64,000 bases of DNA from Rhizobiaceae bacterium (GCA_023953835.1 JAMLJB010000001.1:930001-994000), one strand, 5' to 3'; positions 55,809-64,000 are shown, counted from the stretch's first letter. The notes: generated from the sequence alone by a model not told the origin. Numbers and translations: made by a program.

Positions 55809-57083
55809 TCACTTCTTCTTCCGCTTGAGCCTGCCCAGAAGGCTACCCAATGATTTCTGCTTCTTCTGCTTGATCTCGCCTCGTCCAGTCAGCACGCGGG
55901 CGATTTCCGCGAACTGCTGGGTGACGGGATTCTTCGCGTCGGTCTCTCCGATCATGCGCCCGCTGTTGCCGGCCTTGCCGAAAAGCTGCGGATCGAAGGG
56001 AATAACCGCCAGCGGCTCGATGCCCAGCGGATCGGTGAACTCCTTCGGCGCGATCTCCGGGCGCTTCGGCATACCGACCTGGTTGAGGATAAGCTTCGGC
56101 GCCGCGTCGTTCGGGCGAAGCTTCATCAGCATGTCGATCATCGTCTTCGCGTTGCGCAGATTGGCAAGCTCGGGCGTGGCGGTGATGACCACTTCATCGG
56201 CATGGATCAGCGTCTGCTTCGCCCAGCCGGTCCAGACATGCGGCAGGTCGAGGATCAGCACCGGCGCGCTGCGCTGAGCGGTGTCGATGATCTGGCTGAA
56301 GGCGTCGCTGTCGAAATCATAGGTCCGGTCGAGCGTCGACGGCGCGGCGAGGAGCGAAAGATGCTCGGCGCATTGCGTGAGCAGGCGGTCGAGATAGACT
56401 TCGTCCACCCGGTCCGGCGCGAACACCGCCTCGGCCATGCCCTGCGGCGGGTCCTGGTCGAAATTGATGTTCGCGGTGCCGAAGGCAAGGTCGAGATCGG
56501 CAACGACGACTTCCGACTTGAACAGGGTCGAGATGCTCCACGCGACATTGTGCGCAATGGTTGAGGAGCCGACACCGCCTTTTGCGCCCACGAAGGCAAT
56601 GGAATTGCCCATCGGCGCGGCTTCGGGATCGACGAATATGCCGGCGACCACGCCGACGATGTCGGACATCGCAACCGGAGCGACCATGTATTCAGAAATG
56701 CCCGCGCGCATCAGCTCGCGATAAAGGCCGACATCGTTGTAGTGGCCGATGATGATGACCTTGGTGGCGGGATCGCACAGTTCCGAAAGCTGCTGGAGCT
56801 GGTCCATCAATGCCTTCGGCTCGCTGCGCGATTCGAGGATGATGAGGTTGGGCGTCGGCGCGGACTGGTAAAATTCCAGCGCCGTCGAGATGCCGCCCAT
56901 ATGCACCTTGAGATGCGTCTTCATCATGCGGCGGTCCTGGCCCGCCCGCTCGATGGGGCTGGCGACCGCCTCGGTCTCGCAGAAGGCCTGGATGGAAATG
57001 CGCGGAATGGGCCTCACCGAGCGAAGCGCGGCGGAATCGCCGTCTTCGTCGCCGATGTGCTCCTCAAGGGCCAGATTGCTCAT
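55809..57083 (-). CDS. cpaE: Pilus localisation ATPase CpaE (TadZ), 424 aa
   Basis: ParA/MinD-like ATPase that places the pilus machinery, typically at a pole. N-terminal receiver-like domain (about residues 55-155; KVIIIGHYNDVGLYRELMRA) and C-terminal ATPase domain with deviant Walker A FVGAKGGVGSSTIAHNVAWS, DLDLAFGTANINFDQDP and switch region VLILDLPHVW. The tail is Lys-rich (LLGRLKRKKK). Last of cpaB-cpaE before the repeat cluster. Confidence 0.93.
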   Translation of the reverse strand: MSNLALEEHIGDEDGDSAALRSVRPIPRISIQAFCETEAVASPIERAGQDRRMMKTHLKVHMGGISTALEFYQSAPTPNLIILESRSEPKALMDQLQQLSELCDPATKVIIIGHYNDVGLYRELMRAGISEYMVAPVAMSDIVGVVAGIFVDPEAAPMGNSIAFVGAKGGVGSSTIAHNVAWSISTLFKSEVVVADLDLAFGTANINFDQDPPQGMAEAVFAPDRVDEVYLDRLLTQCAEHLSLLAAPSTLDRTYDFDSDAFSQIIDTAQRSAPVLILDLPHVWTGWAKQTLIHADEVVITATPELANLRNAKTMIDMLMKLRPNDAAPKLILNQVGMPKRPEIAPKEFTDPLGIEPLAVIPFDPQLFGKAGNSGRMIGETDAKNPVTQQFAEIARVLTGRGEIKQKKQKSLGSLLGRLKRKKK

Positions 57084-57134
57084 GTCGGGGTTCCCTGCCC
57101 ACTACTATTCCGCGAAATCATAACTGCCATACGC

Positions 57135-57800
57135 TTAATAATTGATGGTCGGCACGAATGGCCGCGAGTTCACACGATAATCGTCGATGACCACGCTGCG
57201 GTTTTCGGCGTCGATCGTGGTCTGCTTGCGCGGGCCAAGCAGGTCGTTCGGGTTGGAAAGCTGCGCGGCCACATTGTTCTGGTAGGCGCAGCCGAAATTC
57301 GCATAGTGGGTGTTGTCCCTGGTGCGCGTGAGGTCTTCCGGCCAAAGCCCGCATTCATTCGTCGTCGCGCGGATCGCGTTGTAGGCAACGCGCACCGGCG
57401 CGGAAACGTCGGGGGCGCCAGCCTCATAGGTGACGATGCTGATGCGTCCGGCGGGCACGCCGTTGGCCTTCGCCACGCGTGCAAAATCCTTTGCGGCGCG
57501 GGCGGCGGCGGCATCGTTGAGCGCGCCGTTCGGGCGCATGATCATCAACACCGGCGCGGCGTGCTTGTCATAGTTCGCGAGGAACCCTTCAAGCGTCTGC
57601 ACCTGCGCCCTTGTCGCGCCGCGTTCGGTCGAGCCGACCGGCAGGTCGATGGAGGTTTCCTGTTCGGAAATGGAGATGGGATGGTTGGTCCGGTAGTCAT
57701 CCGGTATGGTCGCCGTTTTCATGCGATCCGCGCATCCGGCGAGCGCGATCATGGCCAACGGGGCGGCTACCGTAACGATCCGCATGGAGACACGAAGCAT
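57135..57800 (-). CDS. cpaD: Pilus lipoprotein CpaD, 221 aa
   Basis: Outer-membrane-associated lipoprotein that helps the CpaC secretin. TVAAPLAMIALAGC is the lipobox; YRTNHPISISEQETSIDLPV and LTRTRDNTHYANFGCAYQNN with NNVAAQLSNPNDLLGPR are CpaD family segments. Start at ATG 57800, preceded by GAGGGG. An in-frame ATG at 57785 gives a shorter signal peptide. Fifteen bases after cpaC. Confidence 0.9.
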   Translation of the reverse strand: MLRVSMRIVTVAAPLAMIALAGCADRMKTATIPDDYRTNHPISISEQETSIDLPVGSTERGATRAQVQTLEGFLANYDKHAAPVLMIMRPNGALNDAAAARAAKDFARVAKANGVPAGRISIVTYEAGAPDVSAPVRVAYNAIRATTNECGLWPEDLTRTRDNTHYANFGCAYQNNVAAQLSNPNDLLGPRKQTTIDAENRSVVIDDYRVNSRPFVPTINY

Positions 57801-57815
57801 GATTGACCCCTCAAA

Positions 57816-59351
57816 TCATTTGTAGATGTAGCCGACGACGCCATGATATTGGCCGTTCGGTTTGGCTGCGCTTGCTGTTCCGTAAATCCGGTTGACCTTG
57901 CCCATGAAGTAGCCGTCGAGGTCGCCCGCCGGATTGAAATTGTCGGTCGGCAGCGACTGGTCGGCGCGTGCGGTGGGCTTGGTCAGGTAAGGCGTGATCA
58001 GGATGACCAGCTCGGTCTCGTTGCGCACGAAATCGCGGCTGCGGAACATGGTCCCGAGCACGGGAATCTTCGAGGCCCCCGGCAATCCGTTAATGACCTG
58101 GCGCACATCGTCGCGCACGAGGCCGGCTATCATCATCGTGCCGCCCGAGGGCAGTTCGACGGTGGTATCCGCGAGGCGTTTGCGCAGCGAGATGATGCTG
58201 GTGCTGCCGCCCGTTGCGATCGAGCCCTCATTTGTGGGTTCGGAGACGCTGGTGCGCACCTTGAGGCTGATGCGGCCCGCAGAGAGCACGACCGGCTTGA
58301 ATTCGAGGCCGATGCCGTATTCGATCTTCTCGTGCTCCCATGTCGGGTCGCCGTCGAGGTTTTCCTCCGACCTGTTTTCGGAATAGCCGGTGACGATGTT
58401 GAACTCGCCGCCGACGCGGAAGGTCGCCTGCTCGCCCGAGACGGCGGTGAGCGTCGGTTCGGCCAGCGTCTTCATAACGCCCGCCTGCTCCATCGCGTCG
58501 AGTGACATGTCGAGCGCCGTGGCGCCTGCCTTGAACAGGCCGAGCGTCGAGCCGCCGCTGCCGATCAGCGATTTGCCGAGGCCGTAGACATTGTTGCTGA
58601 CGGTGCCGAAGGTCAGTCCGTCGCTGTTGGTGTTGCTGGCCATCAGGTTGACGCCGAGCTGCTTCATCACGTTGCGGCTGACTTCGGCGACCGTGACCTT
58701 CAGCATCACCTGGTCCTCTCCGATGATCTGGAGCAGGTTCACGATCTTGGAAACCTGGCGCTGCTGGTCCGGGTTGTCGATGGACACGCCGCCGCCGTCG
58801 GTCGGGGCCGATGCGGTCTGGGCATACTGGCCGGTCGTCGCTTCGCCGCCCGTGACGAAGATCTGGGCGAGTTCGGCGGCACGCTTCGCGTCGAGCGGCG
58901 TATCGACGGTGCCGGTCAGCACCACATTGTCATTCAGAAGCTCGACCTTCACGTCCGAGGTCGGCAGGATCTTCTTGATGTAGGCTTCAAGACCGGCCAC
59001 GTCGCGCTCGATCTGGAGGTCGAGGCTGGCGATCTGCTCGCCATTGGCCCCGAACACGAAGATGTTGGTTTCGCCCACCGCCTTGCCGAACAGGTAGATG
59101 CGGCGCGAGGTGCGCGTGACCGCGTCGGCGACCGCCGGGTTCGCCACCAGAATGTCGTAGGCGTCGTTCGGAAGGTCGATGACGATGGATTTGTTGAGGC
59201 CGAGCTTGATGCGCTGGCTGGCGGTCGTGGCCGTCACGCGCGTCGAGGCCGCCTGCGCTTCCGAGGACTCCCATTTCGGCGTCGCGACAAGCACCGCGAC
59301 CGTTGACGCCAGAAGGATTGCCGCTTTTGACGCTTTCATTGTCGAGATCAT
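57816..59351 (-). CDS. cpaC: Pilus secretin CpaC (RcpA), 511 aa
   Basis: Outer-membrane channel of the Tad pilus. Signal sequence KAAILLASTVAVLVATPKWE, N-terminal pilus domain (LGLNKSIVIDLPNDAYDILV, YLFGKAVGETNIFVFG), a BON-like segment, then the secretin core with VMLKVTVAEVSRNVMKQLGV, AEPTLTAVSGEQATFRVGGE and AGLVRDDVRQVINGLPGAS. Its ATG overlaps the cpaB stop as ATGA. Confidence 0.94.
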   Translation of the reverse strand: MISTMKASKAAILLASTVAVLVATPKWESSEAQAASTRVTATTASQRIKLGLNKSIVIDLPNDAYDILVANPAVADAVTRTSRRIYLFGKAVGETNIFVFGANGEQIASLDLQIERDVAGLEAYIKKILPTSDVKVELLNDNVVLTGTVDTPLDAKRAAELAQIFVTGGEATTGQYAQTASAPTDGGGVSIDNPDQQRQVSKIVNLLQIIGEDQVMLKVTVAEVSRNVMKQLGVNLMASNTNSDGLTFGTVSNNVYGLGKSLIGSGGSTLGLFKAGATALDMSLDAMEQAGVMKTLAEPTLTAVSGEQATFRVGGEFNIVTGYSENRSEENLDGDPTWEHEKIEYGIGLEFKPVVLSAGRISLKVRTSVSEPTNEGSIATGGSTSIISLRKRLADTTVELPSGGTMMIAGLVRDDVRQVINGLPGASKIPVLGTMFRSRDFVRNETELVILITPYLTKPTARADQSLPTDNFNPAGDLDGYFMGKVNRIYGTASAAKPNGQYHGVVGYIYK

Positions 59352-60154
59352 TCCCTGCCCCCAACCTCTGTGACCTCACCGGACTTGATAAGCCGCACTG
59401 TCCCTGTGCGGCCCTGTCCGGAAACGAGATAGTCCGCTTCGCGGCTCGGCTTTTCCTGCGCATCGGCCACCGACCGGAGCGCCAGCGTCAGCCGGTCCGC
59501 CATCTGCTGCGCGACCGTGATGATTTCCGCCTGCTGCGACGTGAGTTCCAGCGTGGCGGTGTCGCCGACGCGGACCTTCTTGCCGTCCTCGTCCTCCTGG
59601 ATCGTCTGGTCTATGGCCAGCACCTTGATGTTCTGGAGGATGGTTTCCGTCGTGAAGCCGGCAGCACCGCCTGAGGAGGCGTCGGCGCGGCGCGTCATGA
59701 TGACGTCCACGAAATCGTTCGGCAGGATGAAGCCGCCCGCCGAGGTGTCTGCGGCGATCTGCACCGCGACCGCGCGCTTGCCCGCCGGAAGGATCGACGA
59801 CAGGAAACTCTGGCCCTCGCCGACCAGCTTGGAGCGCCGCAGCGGCTCACCCGCATAGAGCGCGACGCGGGCAAGCGACTTGCCAAGCGTCTCAAGCGAG
59901 TCCGGCTCGGCCTCGCGGGTGATGAAACCTTGCGCGACATTGCTCGCGGGCCATGATTGCCACGCGATCTTGCCGTCCAGCGGCGAGCCCATCGGCACGT
60001 CGCCCGTCAGCACCAGCACTTCCTTCAGGTTGATCGAAGGCGTGTCGGATTTGACCACGACCCGCTGCGGCACGAGCATTGTCTTTGCAACATAGCCGGC
60101 GCCGATCGCTGCTGCGACCGCCACCCCAAGTATGAGCACTCTCGATGCTGCCAT
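59348..60154 (-). CDS. cpaB: Pilus assembly protein CpaB (RcpC), 268 aa
   Basis: Periplasmic Tad component. N-terminal anchor SRVLILGVAVAAAIGAGYVA, SAF domain (KEVLVLTGDVPMGSPLDGK, SLARVALYAGEPLRRSKLVG) and RcpC-type C-terminal domain (KRAVAVQIAADTSAGGFILP, NDFVDVIMTRR). The ATG at 60154 is preceded by GGGAG; the upstream in-frame ATG at 60181 lacks one. First gene of the cpaB-cpaE block. Confidence 0.92.
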   Translation of the reverse strand: MAASRVLILGVAVAAAIGAGYVAKTMLVPQRVVVKSDTPSINLKEVLVLTGDVPMGSPLDGKIAWQSWPASNVAQGFITREAEPDSLETLGKSLARVALYAGEPLRRSKLVGEGQSFLSSILPAGKRAVAVQIAADTSAGGFILPNDFVDVIMTRRADASSGGAAGFTTETILQNIKVLAIDQTIQEDEDGKKVRVGDTATLELTSQQAEIITVAQQMADRLTLALRSVADAQEKPSREADYLVSGQGRTGTVRLIKSGEVTEVGGRE

Positions 60155-60212
60155 GCGACCGGCTCCCTGCCTGCGGATCACCTGTTGTGGCCCGACATTG
60201 CAGCGGCAATCG

Positions 60213-60227
60213 TCAAATTATGGTTAA
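60213..60227 (-). promoter_or_regulatory. CtrA-like box upstream of cpaB
   Basis: On the minus strand GTTAACCATAATTTGA reads TTAA-CCATAAT-TTGA, one base off the TTAA-N7-TTAA box, and includes the GTTAACCAT half-site. It stands about 60 bases before the cpaB ATG in the AT-rich gap between cpaA and cpaB. It would allow a promoter separate from the pilA/cpaA one. Confidence 0.35.
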
Positions 60228-60277
60228 CAGAATGCTTACGGTTGCGCTTAATTATGTACTTCCAGCTAATATGACGA

Positions 60278-60796
60278 TCAGCCGGCGAGCCGGTTCAGCG
60301 CCCAGATCATCAGGGGCGATTGCGCGTAGGCGATGACGCCGCCCGCGCCGAGCGCGATGCCGTAGGGAACGCCTTTTGCATCCGCCGCGAAGTTGCGCAG
60401 GAAGCGGCTTTGATGAGCCAGGTGATGCAAGGGCGAGCGGCGGAACACCAGGATCATCAAGGTCAACTGGCCGCCGATCAGCGTGATCGCCATTAAATAA
60501 TTAATGAGGGAGGGGCCGAACCCCATCCACACCGCACTCGCAGCGATGAGCTTGGCGTCGCCGCCGCCCATTCCGCCGAAAGCGAACAGCGCGAATGTGA
60601 CCGCAAGCAGCAGCGCACCCGCCAGCAGGTGCATGCCGATGACGCCAGCCGGCATGCCGGTCGCCGGCGCGACCACGAGGAATGCCCCCAGCAGCAGCAG
60701 CGGCACGATGTTGTTTATCTTCATGGACAGCACGTCAGAGACGGCTGCAAAGAACATGCAGAATGGAAAAACGACGAGGATGATTGCTTCAGCCAT
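60278..60796 (-). CDS. cpaA: Prepilin peptidase CpaA (TadV-like), 172 aa
   Basis: Inner-membrane aspartyl protease of family A24 that cleaves Flp prepilin and pseudopilins. About five TM helices; the first catalytic Asp is likely in SDVLSMKINN and the second in the GxGD motif GGMGGGDAKLIAASAVWMGF. The short form without the N-terminal methylase domain is normal for Tad loci. Lies about 100 bases downstream of pilA, past a terminator hairpin. Confidence 0.92.
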   Translation of the reverse strand: MAEAIILVVFPFCMFFAAVSDVLSMKINNIVPLLLLGAFLVVAPATGMPAGVIGMHLLAGALLLAVTFALFAFGGMGGGDAKLIAASAVWMGFGPSLINYLMAITLIGGQLTLMILVFRRSPLHHLAHQSRFLRNFAADAKGVPYGIALGAGGVIAYAQSPLMIWALNRLAG

Positions 60797-60823
60797 GTTG
60801 AATTGTCCTGCACGCGCTCTGTC

Positions 60824-60855
60824 GAAAAGAAAAGGCCGCCCTTGAGGACGGCCTT
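60824..60855 (-). terminator. Terminator hairpin after pilA
   Basis: On the minus strand AAGGCCGTCC (60855-60846) pairs with GGGCGGCCTT (60841-60832; one G-T pair) around loop TCAA, and is followed by TTTTCTTTTC. Partial termination here would make much more pilin mRNA than cpaA mRNA, a usual need in pilus loci. Confidence 0.85.
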
Positions 60856-60898
60856 CTGTTCGGTGACTACCGACCGGCCGCAGCCGTCAAACCGCCTG

Positions 60899-61075
60899 TT
60901 ACGGCTGGTTCGCGTCGATTTCGCCAGAGATGGCGGTGAACGTGGTATCCAGCGAGGTGCCGAGCGCCTTGGCGCCGGTGATGATGGCGACAGCGATGAG
61001 GCAGGCGATCAGGCCGTACTCGATAGCGGTTGCGCCCGACTCGTCCTTAACAAAACGTGCGATGAGATTGGACAT
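60899..61075 (-). CDS. pilA: Flp-family type IVb pilin, 58 aa
   Basis: Major pilin precursor. MSNLIARFVKDESG is the leader, cleaved after Gly14 by CpaA, followed by ATAIEYGLIACLIAVAIITG with the conserved Glu at +5 of the mature protein and the Flp hydrophobic helix. The mature pilin is 44 residues. AAGGGA directly precedes the ATG. Upstream DNA is strikingly AT-rich, which fits a strong promoter. Confidence 0.95.
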   Translation of the reverse strand: MSNLIARFVKDESGATAIEYGLIACLIAVAIITGAKALGTSLDTTFTAISGEIDANQP

Positions 61076-61400
61076 TCCCTTACTCCATTTGTTTGCAGCT
61101 CTCTCCGTCGGCTTTTTTCTTGCAGATCGGATGCTGCGAAACTACGCGGGAGCTGTTGCAATCGCCTTAAGAAATACCCTTACCAATTCCTTTCTTTCTG
61201 CAAGTCTGTGCTGTAGTTAATACTCTTTCATCTTCCATCGTAAAAATACATAAGATAAAATTTTACTCAATATAAGAACAACTGGCTCTATATATTATAG
61301 TGAGCGAGCGGCCCGTCCGCCGGGCAGGCAAACGGCACTTAACGGTTGGTTCACCAATTTGATTCACTTTCCATTGAATCGAAAAGGCTGGAGCCTCCTT
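61076..61400. promoter_or_regulatory. AT-rich divergent control region, pilA / plus-strand pilus genes
   Basis: No gene is visible. The part from about 61170 to 61305 is very AT-rich for this genome (runs such as TATATATTATAG and AAAATTTTACTCAATATAAG) and must hold promoters for pilA leftwards and for the gene at 61401 rightwards. I could not assign -35/-10 boxes or a full CtrA box with confidence. Confidence 0.5.
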
Positions 61401-61826
61401 ATGAACCCTTCCCCGGTAATTCGCTGCATCGCCTATGCGCTCGCATGCAAGCTGCTGCTGACGGCAGCGCCCGGGCTGGCCGCGGACGGCATCCAGGTCG
61501 AGACCAACCAGGCCAAGATCGTGAAGCTGCCGCAGGCCGCCGACACCGTGATCGTCGGCAATCCGGAAATCGCCGATGTCGCCGTTCAGGACGACAGGAC
61601 CATCGTAATTACCGGAAAGGGCTTCGGTGTCACAAACCTCGTGGTGCTGACCCGCGAGGGCACCGCGATCGTCGACCAGCAGATCACCGTGTCGAGGCAG
61701 ACCGTATCGACGCTGCGCGTCTACCGCCGTGCGGATGTGCAGACCCTGTCGTGCACGCCGTTCTGCGAAGCGGCCTATGCGAGCAGTTCGGAAGCGCGCT
61801 CCGACGCCTCGATGGGTGCGCAATAG
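61401..61826 (+). CDS. Stand-alone CpaC N-terminal-domain-like pilus protein, 141 aa
   Basis: Secreted protein: signal CIAYALACKLLLTAAPGLAA, then one 'pilus formation protein N-terminal' domain (IVKLPQAADTVIVGNPEIAD, VITGKGFGVTNLVVLTREG), parallel to the N-terminus of CpaC (IVIDLPNDAYDILVANPAVA, YLFGKAVGETNIFVFG). There is no secretin core. Two cysteines sit near the C-terminus (TLSCTPFC). The ATG at 61401 has GGAG seven bases upstream. Probably periplasmic and associated with the secretin or the pilus; its exact job is unknown. Confidence 0.8.
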   Translation: MNPSPVIRCIAYALACKLLLTAAPGLAADGIQVETNQAKIVKLPQAADTVIVGNPEIADVAVQDDRTIVITGKGFGVTNLVVLTREGTAIVDQQITVSRQTVSTLRVYRRADVQTLSCTPFCEAAYASSSEARSDASMGAQ

Positions 61827-61956
61827 CGCATCTCTCCCACGGCCAGTCGTTAACTGTGCGTAAAGTTCGACGGCACATTTCAACGTGACCTTCAAACTGT
61901 AATTCAACGCCTCTCGTTCATACTCGCTGCCGGTGGGAAGCAGCAGGGTTACGGGT

Positions 61957-62538
61957 ATGACAGGGACATCGCAAAGGTGCAGGCGGCCGCGAAGGCCGTT
62001 GATACGGCTGCGTTTGAGCCGATTTGTACGCAATTCGGACGGCGCGACGGCTATCGAATTCGGGCTGCTCGCCATTCCGTTCCTCATGGCCTTGTTCGCA
62101 ATCCTGGAAACGGGCATCTCGATGGCGGTGCAGCAGATGCTGGTCAACGCGACCGATGACGTTGCGCGCCAGATCCGCACCGGCCAGATCACCTCCACGA
62201 ACCAGACCGCGCTCAAGAATCTCATCTGCGACCGCATCGAGCTCCTGGTCAGCGACGGCTGCCCCGGCTTGCGGGTGGACCTGCGGTCCTATGCGTCGTT
62301 TCAGGCGGCAGCCGACCAGAACGTCCGTGTGACGAACAACAATGTGGCGCTCCTGGACAACAACGGCAACAGCCTGCCGCTGGCGGCACAGATCGGGGGC
62401 CCGAAATCGAAGCAGACGCTGCGCGCCTATTATTTCTGGCCGCTGCTGACCAAGATGCTGGAATCCTCAATGTCGACCGGAGGCACCGGCAAGCGGGTGC
62501 TTTCGGCTTCGCAGACCTGGCAGAACGAAGATTATTGA
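61957..62538 (+). CDS. tadE: TadE-like pseudopilin, 193 aa
   Basis: TadE/TadG-family protein with the pseudopilin motif RNSDGATAIEFGLLAIPFLM followed by a hydrophobic helix; the Glu of AIEF and the preceding Gly match the prepilin-peptidase site. The remaining 130 residues are periplasmic and have two Cys (LICDRIELLVSDGC). The ATG at 61957 was chosen over a GTG at 61933. Immediately before the second TadE-like gene. Likely a minor pilin needed for pilus assembly. Confidence 0.85.
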   Translation: MTGTSQRCRRPRRPLIRLRLSRFVRNSDGATAIEFGLLAIPFLMALFAILETGISMAVQQMLVNATDDVARQIRTGQITSTNQTALKNLICDRIELLVSDGCPGLRVDLRSYASFQAAADQNVRVTNNNVALLDNNGNSLPLAAQIGGPKSKQTLRAYYFWPLLTKMLESSMSTGGTGKRVLSASQTWQNEDY

Positions 62539-62547
62539 GTGGGCGCC

Positions 62548-63216
62548 ATGACCGGTACCAATACAGACAAATTTGAGCCTTTCAGGAACTCAGCCATGGG
62601 CCGCATCGCGAACGCATGGGGCATTGCGGGCACGATTGCCCGGATCAGGCGCTTCCGCAACGCGTGCGGCGGCGTTGCCGCAGTTGAGTTCGCGATCCTC
62701 ATGCCACTGCTGCTGTGCATGTATTTCGGCTCGATCGAAATCATGCAGGCCGTCGATGCGAACCGCAAGCTCGGGCGGGTTTCGTCCCAGATTGCCGATT
62801 TGGCGTCGCAGCAGACCAACACGACGAGAGCCACGCTCGACGCCATCATGCAGATCGGTGAGGCATCGCTGATGCCCTACGACAGATCGGAGCCCGACAT
62901 CCGCATCACTGCCGTGAAAATGTCGAACTCCGCATCGCCCACCGCCACCGTGCTCTGGAAGCGCAATCGCATTGGCGGCAACTTCTCCAGCGCGCCCGCT
63001 TCCGGCGAAGTGGTCGATGTGCCCGCGACATTCAAGGTCAAGGAACAGGTGGTCATCAAGGTGGAAACTTCGATGGACTACAATCTCCTGCTCGCCTGGG
63101 ACGGGCAGAGTGCTTCCCGATATGGCGTTGCAGGCTTCTTCAGCGGCATTCCGATGAAGAAAGTTTCCTATTACCGGCCCCGCGTCGGCGATACGGTCAA
63201 CTGCAGCGACTGCTGA
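62548..63216 (+). CDS. TadE/TadG-family pilus protein, 222 aa
   Basis: Second pseudopilin-like protein: RNACGGVAAVEFAILMPLLL carries the G-x-x-A-x-E-F motif and the hydrophobic helix, followed by a larger periplasmic domain that ends in two Cys (VNCSDC). No von Willebrand domain is present, so it is TadE- or TadF-like rather than a full TadG. ATG at 62548; a GTG at 62539 directly after the previous stop is an alternative start. Followed by deoB. Confidence 0.83.
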   Translation: MTGTNTDKFEPFRNSAMGRIANAWGIAGTIARIRRFRNACGGVAAVEFAILMPLLLCMYFGSIEIMQAVDANRKLGRVSSQIADLASQQTNTTRATLDAIMQIGEASLMPYDRSEPDIRITAVKMSNSASPTATVLWKRNRIGGNFSSAPASGEVVDVPATFKVKEQVVIKVETSMDYNLLLAWDGQSASRYGVAGFFSGIPMKKVSYYRPRVGDTVNCSDC

Positions 63217-63278
63217 AGCCTGATTGCCAAAGGCCACGGCGAACACTATCTCTCGCCTGTTGATCGAACAGGTGGACC

Positions 63279-64000
63279 TTGGCGCGCGCTTTCCTTTTCG
63301 TGCTGGATTCCTTCGGCATCGGCGGTGCGCCGGATGCCGCCGCCTATGGCGACGAAGGCTCCGACACCTATGGGCACATTGCCCAGGCATGTGAGGCGGG
63401 ACGCGGCGACCGCGCCGGCCTGCGCAAGGGACCGCTCGACCTGCCCAATTTGCGCGCGCTTGGTCTCGACCATGCTGCCCGGCTTGCCGGCAACGGCAGC
63501 GCGGCCGCAGGCACGCCGCTTGCCGAAGGATCGTTTCACGCAGCCGCCGAGGAAATCTCGAAAGGCAAGGACACGCCGTCCGGCCATTGGGAAATCGCAG
63601 GCGTGCCGGTTCCCTTCGAATGGGGCTATTTTCCGCTGACACAGCCGACTTTCCCGGCGGAGCTGACGGCCAGCATCATCGAGCAGGCCGGGTTGCCGGG
63701 CATTCTGGGCGACCGCCATGCCTCCGGCACCGAAATCATCGACGAATTGGGCGAGGAGCACATAAGGACCGGCAAGCCGATCTGCTACACATCGGCGGAT
63801 TCCGTGTTCCAGATCGCCGCGCACGAAACCCATTTTGGGCTGGAGCGCCTTTATGATCTGTGCGCAATCGTGCGGAAGCTGGTCGACCCTCTCAATATAG
63901 GGCGGGTGATCGCCCGACCCTTCGTCGGCGAGCGCAGGGGCGAATTCACGCGCACCGCAAACCGGAGGGACTACGCCGTGCCGCCCGCCGAGCCGACACT
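63279..64000 (+). CDS. deoB: Phosphopentomutase, N-terminal part (window ends)
   Basis: Interconverts (deoxy)ribose 1- and 5-phosphate in nucleoside salvage; alkaline-phosphatase fold with two metals. The opening [20 protein letters not shown] with the metal-binding Asp, [10 protein letters not shown] and [16 protein letters not shown] are diagnostic. The start is TTG at 63279, preceded by AGGTGG. About 240 of roughly 400 residues are in the window with no stop. Unrelated to the pilus genes it follows. Confidence 0.92.
   Translation, partial: MARAFLFVLDSFGIGGAPDAAAYGDEGSDTYGHIAQACEAGRGDRAGLRKGPLDLPNLRALGLDHAARLAGNGSAAAGTPLAEGSFHAAAEEISKGKDTPSGHWEIAGVPVPFEWGYFPLTQPTFPAELTASIIEQAGLPGILGDRHASGTEIIDELGEEHIRTGKPICYTSADSVFQIAAHETHFGLERLYDLCAIVRKLVDPLNIGRVIARPFVGERRGEFTRTANRRDYAVPPAEPT

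Noticed and set aside
55583..55853. Small overlapping frames within the repeat cluster between cpaE and cpaF
   Set aside because: Their sequences are translations of the repeats (for example SACRHLLPQGEK on either strand) and have no independent support.
61170..61305. AT-rich stretch by pilA as horizontally acquired DNA
   Set aside because: It contains no gene and lies between two divergent pilus transcripts, so a promoter region explains the composition.

Overview
The window looks like core chromosome of an alphaproteobacterium of the order Hyphomicrobiales, most likely a Mesorhizobium-like member of the Phyllobacteriaceae. This is inferred from high-GC coding sequence, from gene order (rpmH-rnpA-yidC-engB-argB; SRP RNA-dnaX-ybaB-recR; dapD/dapE; def-fmt-truA), from a complete Caulobacter-type cpa/tad pilus locus, and from intergenic palindromes that I recall as common in rhizobia. 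I ran no database search; all names rest on motif reading. The window starts in intergenic DNA and ends inside deoB.

Bases 1-9.7 kb are accessory in character: a GNAT-like gene whose stop codon is the first triplet of a 271-bp inverted-repeat element, a SnoaL-like protein, a large ATPase-LuxR regulator divergent from a DUF4242 gene, and a two-gene Type III restriction-modification system (mod, res) next to a tRNA-Arg(ACG). The middle of mod, between its catalytic motifs, is visibly AT-rich.

Bases 9.7-25.6 kb are housekeeping: an orphan sensor kinase divergent from rpmH, rnpA, yidC, engB and argB; an EamA transporter; a pyrimidine nucleotidase; a LOG-family protein; dapD and dapE; then the minus-strand cluster def-fmt-GNAT-truA, with rmuC divergent. 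Bases 25.6-37.3 kb hold a small basic protein, a guanidine-II riboswitch upstream of a SugE/Gdx guanidinium exporter, an LLM flavoenzyme, then dnaX-ybaB-recR with two peptidoglycan hydrolases (SleB-like and MltB-like) interleaved, the SRP RNA gene, HIT and NudC proteins, the kdsB-pheA pair and a membrane-anchored cytochrome c closed by a clear terminator.

Bases 37.3-48.6 kb carry a yej-type peptide ABC transporter (two tandem substrate-binding proteins, one apparently Sec- and one Tat-exported, then YejB, YejE, YejF in overlapping frames), a GhrA-like dehydrogenase, an NlpC/P60 protein, a MarR regulator and an M17 aminopeptidase.

Bases 48.8-63.2 kb are the Tad (Flp) pilus region. A TPR-GT41 (OGT/SPINDLY-like) glycosyltransferase and TadD lie on the plus strand. 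Facing them on the minus strand are pilA, cpaA, cpaB, cpaC, cpaD, cpaE, cpaF, tadB and tadC. Three copies of a rhizobial-type repeat separate cpaE from cpaF. On the far side of pilA, plus-strand genes encode a stand-alone CpaC-N-terminal-like protein and two TadE-like pseudopilins. The window contains no CRISPR array, transposase, prophage or rRNA. I found no convincing wholly new system. The points most worth a second look are the guanidine-II riboswitch, the AT-rich specificity region of mod, the dual Sec/Tat binding proteins, the glycosyltransferase beside the pilus genes and the repeat-supplied stop codon.
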